Assembly: GCA_034506175.1 (NCBI GenBank)
Contig: JAPDQB010000048.1
Location: 1-51,264 of the forward strand
Source: a candidate division KSB1 bacterium
GTDB taxonomy: Bacteria > Zhuqueibacterota > Zhuqueibacteria > Zhuqueibacterales > Zhuqueibacteraceae
Reading direction: 5' to 3'
DNA: 51,264 nucleotides
In this document: piece after piece, positions 18,901 to 26,119 of the stretch
Layout: the number at the start of each line of letters is the position of its first letter
Position numbering within the stretch: the stretch's first letter is position 1
The notes under the pieces: generated by a model
What the model was told of the DNA's origin: nothing
Seen by the model: the letters and a program-made list of their open reading frames with translations, nothing else
Database searches by the model: none
Program-made: the position numbers and the translations under genes

Positions 18901-21280
18901 CAATTTTTTCAAAAAACCCTTTTTTACGCTCGCGCTCTTTTCGCTCCAAATTTTCAATCGCCTCATAATTGAAGCCGAGTGTCAAATACGCCGGAATCAT
19001 GCGATAATCCAGGCGCAGCGCGCGCTCGATCAACGCCGTGGAGTGCCGCAGCAGGCTGAGATTTTTTTCGCCTTGATATGAATACGCCAGGCCGAGCGCG
19101 TACAGCGCCGTTTCGTTGGGAACGGTTTCATCCTGCGCCAGCGGCGCGAAGCGCGCAAGGGCCGGATGCGCTTTTTCATATTCGGCAATCGCCTCGTCGA
19201 TATCGCCGAGCGCGTGCATCGCCTCGACGTAGCCGCGATGCGCCTCGAGATTTTCCGGATCATACTCTCGCGCCTGCCGAAACAACGCCAGGGCATACTC
19301 ATGATCCTGGTTGCGGGCGAGCAATTGCGCGCGTCTAATCAGCGCGCTGGTCAGTTCACGCCGCGCCGCGCTTTTTTCCGGCGAGCCGGGCTGAGCCTCA
19401 AAAAATTTTTGATAAATTTGCGCCGCTGCCGGAAATTCGTTTGCCTCGATGTGCAGCCGCATCAACTGCAGGAAGGCCTGGCCGCGCAGTGTTTGCAAAT
19501 AGGGATCGGTTTGATTTTCCAACAACGCGATCAAGCTTTGATATTCATTCACCGCCAGCTTGATTTCGCCGTCACCGAACAGCCGCCCGGCAAATTTGAA
19601 ATGCGCCGTTCGCGCCACCGCCGGGTGCGCCGCATAATCCTGCATCGCGCGCTGGTAAGCGGCAAGGGTGTCACGGGTGAGCGCTCGTCGCGGCGCCAGA
19701 TCGAGCAAACGATTGATCGCCGTGGCGCGCCAATCCTGCCGGTCGAGGTAAAGGTTGACAATTTGCAAGTAAGAGGCCGCCGCCAATTCAAGACGATCCA
19801 GGGCCGCCAGAATATCGCCGGAACGCAACATCGCCTCGAAACACGCTGTGCAAGAGGCAAAGGGCAGATTGCAATTTGCAACCTGCAATTTGCAACTTGT
19901 AATTTGCCCGGGAATGTTTTGAAAAATTTGCAGCGCCGCTTCGAGCTTGCCTTCGCTTTGCATGGCCTTGCCGGTTTCAAGCGCGCAAAAGGCTTGCACC
20001 GCCGGCCAGGCCGGGCTTTTGTCGCTGATTTCAGCAAAACGTTTCGTCTGGCCCGCGAGCTTCGCCAATTCCAGCTCGGCAAACGGCGCCGCCTCGGAAC
20101 GGCCGGCATGCTCGCGAGCGATTTGCGCAAAAACCATTTTCGCCCGGGCCGTATCGCCGAGGCTGAGATGGCGCCGGCCGATTTCCAAATCGGCGCGGCC
20201 CAGCCAAATGGCTGAATCGGGAAAATAAAACCGCAGTGCCGCAAAAGCGAGCCGGCTCATTTCCGGATCGCTGATTCCCTGCGCCGCGGCAAATCCCTCG
20301 CGTGGCGACGGCGGCGCCGGAATCACACCGACCTCCGGAATCCGCCAAATATCGAGATTACCGTAATAATCAGCCGCGTAGTAAATCGCATTATCCCTTC
20401 CCCAAAATGGAAACAGCGCCGCCGGTTGCGACGGCGTGATTTGCAGCTCGCGCCGGGGTTCGGTCAGCGTGATGATTCGCAAATGTGATTGCCGGCCTGC
20501 TCCCTCGAAACGCTGCGCCAAAATTTTCTGGCCGTCCGGCGACCATGAAGGAAAACTGTTGTCGCCCTCGAAGGTAATTTGCAAACGCTCGCGCTCAGCT
20601 TCAGCAGAATCCGCTTTGATAAGAAAAATTTGATTGCCGCCGGCATTCGAGGCTGGACAAATGATCGCCAGCTGCTTGCCATCCGGCGACCAGGCCGGTT
20701 GCGCGCCGCCATTTTTTGTCAGTTGATATGTGCGCTGCGTTTTGATTTCATAAAGCCAGATCTGCTCCCCGCCGCTCGGCCCCAAGCTGAACGCGATTTT
20801 TTCGCCGTCGGGAGAAAAAACCGGATGCGCTTCGCGATCGAGATTGTGCTTCAACAGCCTGGTCTTGCCGGGCATGATCGTGCCGCCGCCGTATTTCAAT
20901 TCGAGCAAATAGACATCGCCTTCGGCATCATCGCGCCGCGAAATAAACGCCAGCCGCTTGCCGTCCGGCGCCCACGCCGGGCTGAAATCGTCGCTCGTGT
21001 GCGTCGTCAGTGGCGTCGCCAGCCCTCCAGCCGCGGGTTTCACCCAAATGTCATAATTCTTGTTCGCGCGCGAAACATACGCGATCCATTTCCCGTCCGG
21101 TGACAGCGCCGGCATGAGGTCGGATTCGGGATGGGTGGTGATGGGGTAGGGTTCGGCGAGGGAGAAAGTAATTGGCCTATTAAGACTGCCACTCGTTATG
21201 AATCTTGGATGCTGAGCCTCTGTGCTGAGAGTGAAAAGCTGAACAATTACAGCAAATACAGCGGCAATGAAAAAGCGCAC
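12977..21280 (-). CDS. Giant PD40-TPR-CHAT-TPR-CHAT protein
   Basis: About 2767 residues from GTG 21280 (AGGA lies 6 bases before it and a signal peptide, VRFFIAAVFAVIVQLFTLST, follows). The frame stays open to 21424, but that extension merely translates a dispersed repeat. Order: PD40/TolB propeller (about 50-345), a long TPR array (345-1450), CHAT domain 1 (1475-1790), a second TPR array (1790-2400) and CHAT domain 2 (2430-2767). CHAT 2 has the caspase-like dyad: His of HLSCHG (about 2632) and Cys of LSACETG (2678). In CHAT 1 the same places read HIQHRFF and LVTLENAA, so both catalytic residues are lost. CHAT proteins are caspase-clan proteases, known in bacterial defence and cell death. 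The signal peptide suggests periplasmic or surface location. Its target is unknown. Confidence 0.88.
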   Translation of the reverse strand: MRFFIAAVFAVIVQLFTLSTEAQHPRFITSGSLNRPITFSLAEPYPITTHPESDLMPALSPDGKWIAYVSRANKNYDIWVKPAAGGLATPLTTHTSDDFSPAWAPDGKRLAFISRRDDAEGDVYLLELKYGGGTIMPGKTRLLKHNLDREAHPVFSPDGEKIAFSLGPSGGEQIWLYEIKTQRTYQLTKNGGAQPAWSPDGKQLAIICPASNAGGNQIFLIKADSAEAERERLQITFEGDNSFPSWSPDGQKILAQRFEGAGRQSHLRIITLTEPRRELQITPSQPAALFPFWGRDNAIYYAADYYGNLDIWRIPEVGVIPAPPSPREGFAAAQGISDPEMSRLAFAALRFYFPDSAIWLGRADLEIGRRHLSLGDTARAKMVFAQIAREHAGRSEAAPFAELELAKLAGQTKRFAEISDKSPAWPAVQAFCALETGKAMQSEGKLEAALQIFQNIPGQITSCKLQVANCNLPFASCTACFEAMLRSGDILAALDRLELAAASYLQIVNLYLDRQDWRATAINRLLDLAPRRALTRDTLAAYQRAMQDYAAHPAVARTAHFKFAGRLFGDGEIKLAVNEYQSLIALLENQTDPYLQTLRGQAFLQLMRLHIEANEFPAAAQIYQKFFEAQPGSPEKSAARRELTSALIRRAQLLARNQDHEYALALFRQAREYDPENLEAHRGYVEAMHALGDIDEAIAEYEKAHPALARFAPLAQDETVPNETALYALGLAYSYQGEKNLSLLRHSTALIERALRLDYRMIPAYLTLGFNYEAIENLERKERERKKGFFEKIALAAPKIIDKTLRTVTRRPPEPPARWYEKAIEVLTIAIALNDENSDPQMEARLALNLANNYYHLIEFGFDPEYALQYFQRKLRYDSTFVSPRQQAIIFERIGECAWASLRYDEAASFLQRALSLCRELRDVDGELRNLNRLALVYQSKGEFDASIEHFAKVDTVSRRENRPENLSLVWRNMAYNHQQNRESDEAIAKSERAAALLERRDRSTFPQAKKGRLTVKLFDLLPIFWMSIDPFGESNTEGLTLAQEKALLLSITGESYVAAKDFANAIAVFEQKAEAFRRQKNGAGEARALNNLGLLWYGYHEFDKAYACFQRSFELCDRLNASAGKVINLINMGNIALLTGNERGLSVIDSLLKISRVDLEQISPQAPRQKLAVMNMLGNLYAQAAQRLLKNQSDSAAVNGDLGGNIARTYQALQNLGRARAAYDSALVVAQTSRLPQEEIIVRRNLANLFLFSRDYAPALAQLKTARELCLEKNLSELRWRVEHAIGAVCRFVHLPPEHPLAAKSALEWHLSAIRILEGLPEEPEGSEQRLAATEEQYALYENTVALLSAPGQARAALELTERARGNRFVNLISTRYILPKKERQRLIWGGGGGEALFVQRRVSRLRGELAKLEAEAPLRPKEIKSKRGELAAAEADYQRVVQIALAEDPELASFFSIQNVDTKALQDSLDDETAILNYFVTGDELIVWLISRDRLEQFRVPVTRQRLQKLVLDLRQSWRERRDDSRTLCRELSTLALGSIRGLQAFRRVFIIPDDCLHYLPFGALEYDGESLVDLFAIIKAPSLLALKFAERHKNLNESSLLILQDAPAAAGDSLFWPLLGSNAIQIERLPGADWRAGEARQKLQHAGLVHIQHRFFVQPQRPLDSGFQLRLTAADTARLPLSRLFEFDLSASLVTLENAAFPFALNQNGDEIIALQRSLIYAGAPTLVCPQWPVEAKIRKIFFQAFYKNLSSQPAMAAINAAQHAVRQQFPDPYDWAAFELIGFPGLSAAEKSVFANLYFEETVRKGNEAQELGEFADAARYYQSALAMARQLGQNDAVQNLYLLIKSSAISGHDYATACEIETKILEAALEANDIRQAARSYRNLSIWQAQLKNYAAAVAAEKKYLELAERAKNPLAAAESHFQQAKILEAAGLYAEAMKHAQQAAEIFKQHDQITPRLHAETLLGKLALEDDRYDAALSHLENAAKNFLEIRQPAGPAEQRALATAYQLTGSVYSRLTAYGEALAFHQKALEIFEAINDTANLALAALNLADAHWLNGDYQAALFHARRALKAARQQREKLRGHSTLGLILLSLGDFDGALDAEKSALLIALETEETREQATIHKNIGLVYLQRRQHQQALASFRQAMTLDQQTDFERGLLYDYLFLGQAFQILSQSDSALAYLAKTEKLALTLNDLRAYTKALYTRGLTAIDRNNKALARASFTEALAKAEEIKLDEMQWRCLWRLGVLARQSGDLTPALDFYLRAIAALERQSAKIKIEEYRSGFIDNKSEIYEEAVLLLLQMNRAAEAFAIAERAKSRSFADLLANGRIDWQAGADRDLLNRRDRLSDRISLVQGKINSLQQRAGSEAGSRLVIAALNDTLSNLQKAYAEVLVELKTANPELADMVSVEPLPIAEVQAMLPDTVALVEYFFAKDRLVTWVVDRRQARAVAVPLDRNKLNESIMQFRRAITKRASTESFSRPLYDQLVKPIELLLQNKTQLVIVPHGVLHYLPFPALQKADSTYLIDHHALALAPSATVFGFCHRKANARVGASLLNATRENFRVLALGNPDVGNPRLDLPFAEKEIKSLAQTFGKIESYERKQATPSALMAGAARANVIHLSCHGVYDERNPLFSALLLAPDSTNQTGRLEAHKIFGLKLNASLIMLSACETGLARVTGGDEVIGLARGFIFAGAPSLIASLWTVDDLATAITVKRFYRYLKSGLNKASALREAQRFVRDHHNRHPAYWASFGLTGDWR

Positions 21281-21323
21281 GACGATTCCTAATTTTAGAC
21301 TATTGCTTGTATCACAATCATTG

Positions 21324-21395
21324 CGTAACGCAGGCTTCCAGCCTGCAAACGAAGGCAAGCTGGAGGCTTGCGCTGCAAAAAACTTCGCGGTCGTG
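21324..21395. repeat. Dispersed repeat family A, copy 1
   Basis: About 72 bases containing GCAGGCTTCCAGCCTGCAAAC and AAAAAACTTCGCGG. The same sequence with few changes is at 25880-25951, and a shorter relative at 26051-26075. The centre is itself palindromic (CAGGCTTCCAGCCTG). This copy lies between the CHAT start codon and its likely promoter, in the 5' leader, where a hairpin could affect expression. Confidence 0.75.
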
Positions 21396-21584
21396 ATAAT
21401 CCAGCCTACTGTGCGGCCGCGCAATTCCCCCTCAAATCAATAAATCATGGCCCTGCCCTGGTGTCACAATAAAACAAACTGAAAATCAAACCGGCCAATT
21501 TTTGAGATTCATCGTTTTTTTCCACGCTTTGGCCCAGCATTCAATCTGTCGTTATTAGAGCGTTTTTTGATGACGTGAACAGGT

Positions 21585-21655
21585 TGTCATTCCGAGCGCC
21601 AGCGAGGAATCTGTTTGCAGACAGATTTCTCATCGATACGCTCCTCGGAATGACA
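21585..21655. repeat. Palindromic repeat with TGTCATTCCGAG ends
   Basis: TGTCATTCCGAG at 21585 is mirrored by CTCGGAATGACA ending at 21655; inside, ATCTGTTTGCAGACAGAT forms a second stem. This is a type of intergenic palindrome widespread in bacterial genomes (CATTCCGAGCG...GAGGAATCT). It would fold as a long hairpin in RNA. Confidence 0.75.
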
Positions 21656-21705
21656 TATTCATCCCTCTGAAAAAAACACGATGTAAAAGTTTAGCCGCTT
21701 GAACC

Positions 21706-21751
21706 CGGAGCGCAAAACTTCAGTTTTGCGATGATAAATCATCGCACTCCG
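21706..21751. repeat. Three-way-junction palindrome
   Basis: An outer stem CGGAG/CTCCG (21706-21710 and 21747-21751) encloses two perfect hairpins: CGCAAAACTTCAGTTTTGCG (21711-21730) and CGATGATAAATCATCG (21729-21744). The two hairpins share two bases. The compact double-hairpin design looks like a selected structured RNA or a mobile palindrome rather than chance. Confidence 0.65.
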
Positions 21752-21772
21752 CCTCAGTTGGCTAAATTCATG

Positions 21773-21813
21773 CAACACCATGCTATCAAGCGCAGACTGC
21801 CGTCATGGTGTTG
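21773..21813. repeat. Perfect 10-base inverted repeat
   Basis: CAACACCATG (21773-21782) and CATGGTGTTG (21804-21813) are exact reverse complements separated by 21 bases. It could be a hairpin or a two-site operator near the start of the spmA-like leader. Confidence 0.5.
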
Positions 21814-21921
21814 AGAAAATACACGCCGCGAAATTGAATGTCAAGCATAAAATTCGCTTGTCTCGTTTAAAAAATTTATTAGCTTTCAAGCGTCATCTTC
21901 ACAGAGCTGGTTTGGAGAGTC

Positions 21922-21986
21922 ACTGACCGCTCAATTTTTGTGCGTAAAATTACCGGATTTTCTATGGCTTGAAACGACCGGTCAGT
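21922..21986. repeat. GACCGGTC-ended palindromic element, copy 1
   Basis: ACTGACCG at 21922 opposes CGGTCAGT ending at 21986, about 65 bases in all. The plan (TGACCG, then A/T-rich sequence, then CGACCGGTCA) repeats at 37342-37401 with 60 bases, so these look like two members of one small palindromic family. Confidence 0.5.
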
Positions 21987-22053
21987 CTCATTTTTCACTT
22001 TTCAAATACGCGCTCAAAAATGTCGCGTTTTAAATCAATCAGAAGGAGGTCGC

Positions 22054-23031
22054 ATGCTCAATTACGTTTGGATGGCGTTGATGGCCATTTCGGTTTTGGT
22101 CGCCGCCGGCAAGGACCTGCAGTCCAAGCTCACCGACAAGTACCGCGAGAAGCAGGAGATTCCCATTCAGTTCGTGATGGCGGAACCCGCAGCCGCCGGC
22201 AAAGCGGTGGCGGCAACCTTGCACATGCCGGTCGCGGATTTCAATCAGCTTTACGCGCAAAATCTCAGCGGCGATACGCTGCGCTGCGCGGTGCAAGTGT
22301 TCATGCTCGATGAAAATCGCGGCCGCATGACGCTGGCGACCGCGGGCGAGGGCGTGCCAGAATTTTGGAAAGTGATCGCCAAAGCGCAGGGGCATCCGGC
22401 AGAAATGCGCGCCGAGGTGAGGCTGATTCCCGGATCCGGGCAGGCCTCTTTTCGCATTGAAAAAACGGGCTTCGAAAAACTTGCGGCCATCACGGAGGCG
22501 GCGTTTAATTTCGCCAAAATTGCGGTGATGGACATTGCGCTGCCGCTCATCGGCATCATGGCGCTGTGGCTGGGCATCATGAAAATCGCCGAGCAAGCCG
22601 GCATCATTCGTTTGCTGGCGGCGGCCATCGCGCCAATCACGCGCCGGCTTTTTCCCGAAGTGCCGACCGATCATCCGGCGATGGGCGCGATGGTATTGAA
22701 TATAGCGGCCAATTGGCTCGGCCTCTCCAACGCCGCCACGCCATTCGGCTTGAAGGCGATGGAAGAGCTGCAAACACTCAATCCGAAAAAAGACACCGCC
22801 ACCAATGCCATGGTGATGTTTCTCGGCATCAACACCGCCAGCATCACGCTGATTCCGGCCACAATCATCGGGCTGCGCGTCGCCATGAAGTCGGCAAATC
22901 CAGCGGAGATTATCGGCACCACGATTTTTGCGAGCGTTTGCGCCACCATCACCGCCGTGATCGCCGTCAAGCTTCTCGGCAAGCTGCCGGTTTTTCGCAA
23001 AGATGATCCGAGTCTTTCCAGCGAAGCGTAA
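22054..23031 (+). CDS. SpmA-like nucleoside-recognition-domain membrane protein
   Basis: A 325-residue membrane protein with a near-perfect ribosome site (AGAAGGAGG, 6 bases before ATG). Membrane segments include the N-terminal YVWMALMAISVLVAA, MDIALPLIGIMALWLGIM and later GTTIFASVCATITAVIAV; the conserved GAMVLNIAANWLGLSNAATPFGLKAM block and FLGINTASITLIPATIIGLR match spore maturation protein A. It is longer than Bacillus SpmA because a soluble stretch of about 110 residues (residues 30-140, EKQEIPIQFVMAEPAA onward) is inserted after the first segment. The next gene is SpmB-like, the usual pair. The bacterium shows no sign of sporulation, so a transport or envelope role is more likely. Confidence 0.85.
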   Translation: MLNYVWMALMAISVLVAAGKDLQSKLTDKYREKQEIPIQFVMAEPAAAGKAVAATLHMPVADFNQLYAQNLSGDTLRCAVQVFMLDENRGRMTLATAGEGVPEFWKVIAKAQGHPAEMRAEVRLIPGSGQASFRIEKTGFEKLAAITEAAFNFAKIAVMDIALPLIGIMALWLGIMKIAEQAGIIRLLAAAIAPITRRLFPEVPTDHPAMGAMVLNIAANWLGLSNAATPFGLKAMEELQTLNPKKDTATNAMVMFLGINTASITLIPATIIGLRVAMKSANPAEIIGTTIFASVCATITAVIAVKLLGKLPVFRKDDPSLSSEA

Positions 23032-23143
23032 CTCTTCGTCATAGATATGAAACTGTCATGCCGTGGGAATCTTTTAAAATTCACGATAACCTTTGGCAAC
23101 AAAAAAGATTCTTCCAGACAGACATTACAAAAGAGGAAAAACC

Positions 23144-23689
23144 ATGAGTGATTTCATTCGCAACCTGTTTGAAGTGGTCGCGGTTTGGGCCATTCCGTTT
23201 TTATTGCTGTTCATCCCGCTCATTGGCTTGATACGCAAAGTAAAGGTTTACGAAAATTTTGTCGAAGGCGCGAAAGAGGGTTTTCAAGTCGCGACCCGCA
23301 TCATCCCGTTTTTGGTGGCGATTCTGGTGGCGATCGGAATGTTTCGCGCCTCCGGCGCGATGGATATTTTTGTCGCGATCATTTCGCCGCTCACCAATCT
23401 CATCGGCATGCCGGCGGAAATTTTGCCTGTGGCGTTGATGCGGCCGCTCTCCGGCAGCGGCTCGCTCGGCCTGGTCACGGAATTGATGAAGACACATGGC
23501 CCGGACTCGTTCATCGGCCGGCTCGCTTCGACGATGTACGGCAGCACCGAGACGACGTTCTACGTGATCGCGGTTTATTTTGGCTCGGTGTCGGTTTCCA
23601 AAGCCCGGCACGCGCTGCCGGCCGGTTTGATCGCCGACTGCGCCGGGCTGCTCGCGGCAGTGTTGATTTGCCGCCTGGTTTTCGGGTAA
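23144..23689 (+). CDS. SpmB-like nucleoside-recognition-domain membrane protein
   Basis: A 181-residue membrane protein; ATG 23144 is used because AAGAGG stands 8 bases before it. Hydrophobic segments alternate with the conserved blocks FVEGAKEGFQVATRIIPFLVAIL, LMRPLSGSGSLG and STMYGSTETTFYVIAVYFGSV that define SpmB. SpmA and SpmB are always found together and belong to the gate/nucleoside-recognition membrane family. It lies 112 bases after its partner and probably shares its transcript. Substrate unknown. Confidence 0.88.
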   Translation: MSDFIRNLFEVVAVWAIPFLLLFIPLIGLIRKVKVYENFVEGAKEGFQVATRIIPFLVAILVAIGMFRASGAMDIFVAIISPLTNLIGMPAEILPVALMRPLSGSGSLGLVTELMKTHGPDSFIGRLASTMYGSTETTFYVIAVYFGSVSVSKARHALPAGLIADCAGLLAAVLICRLVFG

Positions 23690-23784
23690 ACTTCCGCGCC
23701 GGCGTTTGTAACTTTCTTTTTGTCATCACGTAGATATGGGCGCTACGGCAATCACGGCAACTCATTCAATCAGGAGACTGGTTT

Positions 23785-24666
23785 ATGAAAAAATTCAAGT
23801 CTCTCCCGCCCTTGTTGGCGGGGTTCGTGTTGATCGGCGTGTGCAGCGCCGGCTCTCTTGTGGCGCGGCAGCGCGACGAGTCACGCGGCATCGAAAAGCT
23901 TGACAACACCTTCAAAGCGCGCACCGACCGCGATTTTCGTTTGCGTCTCGACGTGGACGCCGGCGAGGTGCGGCTGTCACGCGGCCAAAGTGAAGATCAA
24001 GCCATCGTCCATCTCACCTACACCAAAAAGCAATTTCGCCACGCCTTTCGTTTCAACGAGCAGGACAACCGGCTCGAAATCCATTTTGATAAAGACGGGT
24101 GGTTCGATCACGACAGCGGGCGGATGACTGCGGAACTCGAGGTTGAACTGCCGCGCGACGCGACGCTGCGCCTCGATTGCAAAATCAAAGCCGGCGAGGT
24201 GGAAATGCAGCTCGGCGGCTTGCGCCTCGCCGCGTTTGCCATGACCGTGACCGCCGGCGAAGTGAATCTGGATTTCGATCAGCCCAATCGCGTTGAGATG
24301 GAAACCCTGGATTTGCGCACGCGCATCGGTGAATCGAATTTACGCCGCCTCGGCAACGCCCGCTTTCGCGACGCTGACATCAATGGCGGCATCGGCGAGA
24401 TGACCATCGATTTCAGCGGCGAGATGCTGGCCACAGCGGTCGCCGAGGTCGATCTCGATATCGGCGAAACTGTCATTGTCCTGCCGCGCCAGACCGCAAC
24501 AAAATTTTCCGTTTCCAAATTCCTTTTTTTGTCCCACATCGACGTGCCGTTTGATTTGCGCAAAGACGGGCGCTATTATTACACCGACGATTACGGCAAA
24601 ACCGGTCAAAATTTTCAATTGCGCATCAACACCGGCATCGGCGAGCTGCGCATCGAACGGCCGTAA
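23785..24666 (+). CDS. Exported DUF4097/LiaF-like beta-solenoid protein
   Basis: A 293-residue protein with a signal peptide (LPPLLAGFVLIGVCSAGSLVA). The body is built of short repeating beta-strands marked by DAGEVRL, KAGEVEMQL, TAGEVNLDF, RIGESNL, GIGEMTIDF and DIGETVIVLP, the pattern of DUF4097/toast-rack domains; the last part (TGIGELRIERP) is like the LiaF C-terminal domain. Such proteins sit in the periplasm or on the membrane and often take part in envelope-stress sensing. It is the first of a run of three solenoid proteins and one lipoprotein on this strand, each with its own leader of 50-150 bases. Confidence 0.75.
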   Translation: MKKFKSLPPLLAGFVLIGVCSAGSLVARQRDESRGIEKLDNTFKARTDRDFRLRLDVDAGEVRLSRGQSEDQAIVHLTYTKKQFRHAFRFNEQDNRLEIHFDKDGWFDHDSGRMTAELEVELPRDATLRLDCKIKAGEVEMQLGGLRLAAFAMTVTAGEVNLDFDQPNRVEMETLDLRTRIGESNLRRLGNARFRDADINGGIGEMTIDFSGEMLATAVAEVDLDIGETVIVLPRQTATKFSVSKFLFLSHIDVPFDLRKDGRYYYTDDYGKTGQNFQLRINTGIGELRIERP

Positions 24667-24810
24667 ATTCAACGCGCGAAGTTCAGGCAATGTCAGATAA
24701 TTCGCAACGAACAAGGCAGGGCAACAAAACTTTTTTCGGTGCACGCGGTTTGGCAAATTTTGAACGACCTTGATGGCCGATTCAAATCTTAAAAACGAAG
24801 ATGGTGGATT

Positions 24811-25809
24811 ATGCCAAATTCTCAGCGCTTGAGCATCATTTTTTTAATTGCCGCCAGTTTAAATTTTACCTATGCAGCGCCCGGCCAGGAAAACACCAAA
24901 ATCGAAGAACGAACGTTCGATTTCCAGGCCGGCGGCAGAATTCAGGTGATCGGAGACGCCGGTTTTATTCGCGTTGAATCGTGGGATAAAAACGAAATTC
25001 ATTTGCGCTATACCAAGCGGGTTTGGGACAGCAGCCGCCGCAGCGCGGAACGCCGGCTGGAAGATTTGCAGGTCGAGATCAGCGATCAGCCGGGGCAGCT
25101 CACGATTCGTCAGGTTCCCGGTTTCGATGAGCGCGATTTTCGTTTTTTCGACATTTTCGATCCCGACCGCTGGGGCCACTCCCGTCACGCTTCGCGCATC
25201 GACTTCGAGTTGAAAGTGCCGCGACAGTGCCATCTGATTTTGGAATCCGACGAGGGCGACATCATCGTGCGGCAGATCGAAGGCGAAGTGAAAGTCGACA
25301 GTGACGAGGGCAACATTGATTTGGAAAATTTATCGGCCGGCGAGGTCTCGGCTGAAACCGACGAAGGCGAAATCGATTGCCGCAATTTACAGCTCGATGA
25401 TTATCAGCTTCAGCTCGCCAGCGACGAAGGCACGTTGCGCGCCAGCGACGTGGCCGCGCGCGGAATTTGGGCCGAAACCGACGAAGGCGATATGGTGCTG
25501 TTGCGCCTCAACGCCGGCGGCGGCAAGATCAACAGCGACGAGGGCGACGTTGAAGCGGACTTCATGCGTTTTGACGAAGGCTCCTGGAGCATCACCACCG
25601 ACGAGGGCGACGTCGAGATTTTTGTTCCGGCCAATGCCGATGCGGAAATTTCTTTTGAAAGCGATAAAGGGAACATTCGATCGGATTTCAATCTAAATCG
25701 TATTTCCGACGATGAAGATGGCGAGCGCCTGACCGGCCGATTGGGCGAAGGCCGCGCCCGCCTGGAAATTTACACCGACGAAGGCGACATCAGGCTGCGC
25801 CGGCGTTGA
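24811..25809 (+). CDS. Exported DUF4097 protein with DEGD repeats
   Basis: A 332-residue protein with a signal peptide (LSIIFLIAASLNFTYA). From residue about 145 on, the motif S/T-DEG-D/N/E recurs every 19-22 residues (SDEGDI, SDEGNI, TDEGEI, SDEGTL, TDEGDM, SDEGDV, TDEGDV, SDKGNI, TDEGDI): one acidic turn per coil of a right-handed beta-solenoid. The stacked acidic turns would form a negative ridge along one face, possibly cation-binding (inference). The N-terminal part (VIGDAGFIRVESWDKNEIHLRYTKR) is typical DUF4097. It belongs with the neighbouring solenoid genes at 23785 and 26818. Confidence 0.8.
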   Translation: MPNSQRLSIIFLIAASLNFTYAAPGQENTKIEERTFDFQAGGRIQVIGDAGFIRVESWDKNEIHLRYTKRVWDSSRRSAERRLEDLQVEISDQPGQLTIRQVPGFDERDFRFFDIFDPDRWGHSRHASRIDFELKVPRQCHLILESDEGDIIVRQIEGEVKVDSDEGNIDLENLSAGEVSAETDEGEIDCRNLQLDDYQLQLASDEGTLRASDVAARGIWAETDEGDMVLLRLNAGGGKINSDEGDVEADFMRFDEGSWSITTDEGDVEIFVPANADAEISFESDKGNIRSDFNLNRISDDEDGERLTGRLGEGRARLEIYTDEGDIRLRRR

Positions 25810-25879
25810 ACGAAAAACACGAGGCGTAAAACGTGATGGCGTCATGAGTAATTTACAAATTACGTTTTGTGCTTGACAA

Positions 25880-25951
25880 CGCAACGCAGGCTTCCAGCCT
25901 GCAAACGAAGGCAAGCTGGAAGCTGGCGCTACAAAAAACTTCGCGTTCGTG
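25880..25951. repeat. Dispersed repeat family A, copy 2
   Basis: Nearly identical to 21324-21395 and in the same orientation: CAACGCAGGCTTCCAGCCTG through AAAAAACTTCGCG. It fills the gap between the DEGD-repeat gene and the lipoprotein gene. Confidence 0.75.
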
Positions 25952-26028
25952 CCTGCCCTGCCGCAGGCCAGGGATAGTTTTTCCAGAGTAATTGTCATGT
26001 CCGTTTGCACACCCGTCACAATGAAAAT

Positions 26029-26075
26029 GCAGCGCAGACATCTTGTCTGCATGCAGGCTGGAAGCCTGCGCTACG
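26029..26075. repeat. Dispersed repeat family A, related short copy
   Basis: AGCGCAGACATCTTGTCTGC followed by ATGCAGGCTGGAAGCCTGCG, two small palindromes. The second shares the CAGGCTGGAAGCCTG core (in reversed order) with the two longer copies. Confidence 0.55.
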
Positions 26076-26119
26076 GCATTTTCGTGGTAACACTATGCCT
26101 GACAGAAATCCAGAGGAAA

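Larger units (their letters stand above)
21425..22053. other. Gene-free spacer packed with palindromic elements
   Basis: Roughly 630 bases between the divergent CHAT and spmA-like genes. Beyond four distinct palindromic repeats listed separately (21585, 21706, 21773, 21922) I see no coding frame. Promoters for both flanking genes should lie here or near its edges. Confidence 0.6.
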
